A program made the position numbers and the translations under genes. A model generated the notes under the pieces. It saw nothing but the letters and a program-made list of their open reading frames with translations. It was not told where the DNA came from and ran no database searches. 64,000 bases of DNA from contig NZ_JAMXEX010000005.1 in the NCBI RefSeq assembly GCF_025370775.1, positions 301,880-365,879 on the forward strand. The letters run 5' to 3'. The DNA comes from Ancylothrix sp. D3o (GTDB taxonomy: Bacteria > Cyanobacteriota > Cyanobacteriia > Cyanobacteriales > Oscillatoriaceae). Of the stretch, positions 63,977 to 64,000 are shown one piece after another; the first letter of the stretch is position 1, and each line of letters starts with the position of its first letter.

Positions 63977-64000
63977 TTTAGTAATTTCTCCTTTCCGCCA

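Overview
The window is a chromosomal stretch of a filamentous, Oscillatoriales-type cyanobacterium. Evidence: phycobilisome-like and V4R proteins of the kind linked to photosystem II assembly, a bacteriophytochrome and a cyanobacteriochrome-type kinase, a COP23 protein, Uma2 nucleases, a caspase-like protein, a cyanobacterial exosortase, and heptameric STRR repeats in spacers. The usual cyanobacterial octamer HIP1 (GCGATCGC) was not found by eye, whereas CCGG-centred hexamers such as GCCGGT and ACCGGC look very common. Genus is not assigned. No tRNA, rRNA or CRISPR array was seen.

Layout. (a) 1-8.3 kb: a cluster that, from memory, resembles the Synechocystis slr0144-slr0152 photosystem II assembly cluster. 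It holds three bilin-less phycobilisome-like proteins (one cut by the window edge), two V4R proteins, a [2Fe-2S] ferredoxin with an odd tail and a Ser/Thr kinase, plus a lone GvpF/GvpL-like gene and a large unknown with an internal duplication. (b) 8.5-16.1 kb: a caspase fold without its catalytic dyad, then two photoreceptor histidine kinases that share a kinase module (degenerate in one of them). (c) 16.4-25.6 kb: a NADAR N-glycosidase, then a DUF4129-DUF4350-MoxR-DUF58-SpoIIM-RDD membrane/AAA locus interrupted by a tandem Uma2 duplication. (d) 25.6-31.1 kb: geranylgeranyl reductase-like oxidoreductase, the pyrH-frr operon, a thioredoxin-like protein, an agmatinase-family enzyme and an alpha/beta hydrolase.

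(e) 31.1-40.4 kb: COP23, abutted at its stop codon by a TnpB-only IS200/IS605-type element; an LCP protein, a subtilase, rpe, a DsbA-like lipoprotein and a solitary DNA methyltransferase. (f) 40.8-49.6 kb: a substrate-binding-domain/histidine-kinase/receiver fusion, a protein of 19-residue GNRPI repeats, a run of small stress-type genes (including CsbD), uvrB and a third Uma2. (g) 49.6-57.8 kb: dienelactone hydrolase, then a co-directional exopolysaccharide/exosortase locus (aminotransferase, cyanoexosortase, its partner, Wza-like export protein, Wzc-like ATPase). (h) 57.9-64 kb: rhomboid protease, an AAA-ATPase with a large unrecognised C-terminal half, a secreted repeat protein and glutamate dehydrogenase.

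Most genes are short operons or single units. The best candidates for something little described are the photosystem-assembly-like cluster with its GvpF/L member and duplicated unknown, the GNRPI-repeat protein, the cytoplasmic substrate-binding kinase, the dead caspase and the AAA fusion. All identifications come from reading motifs; no search was run.
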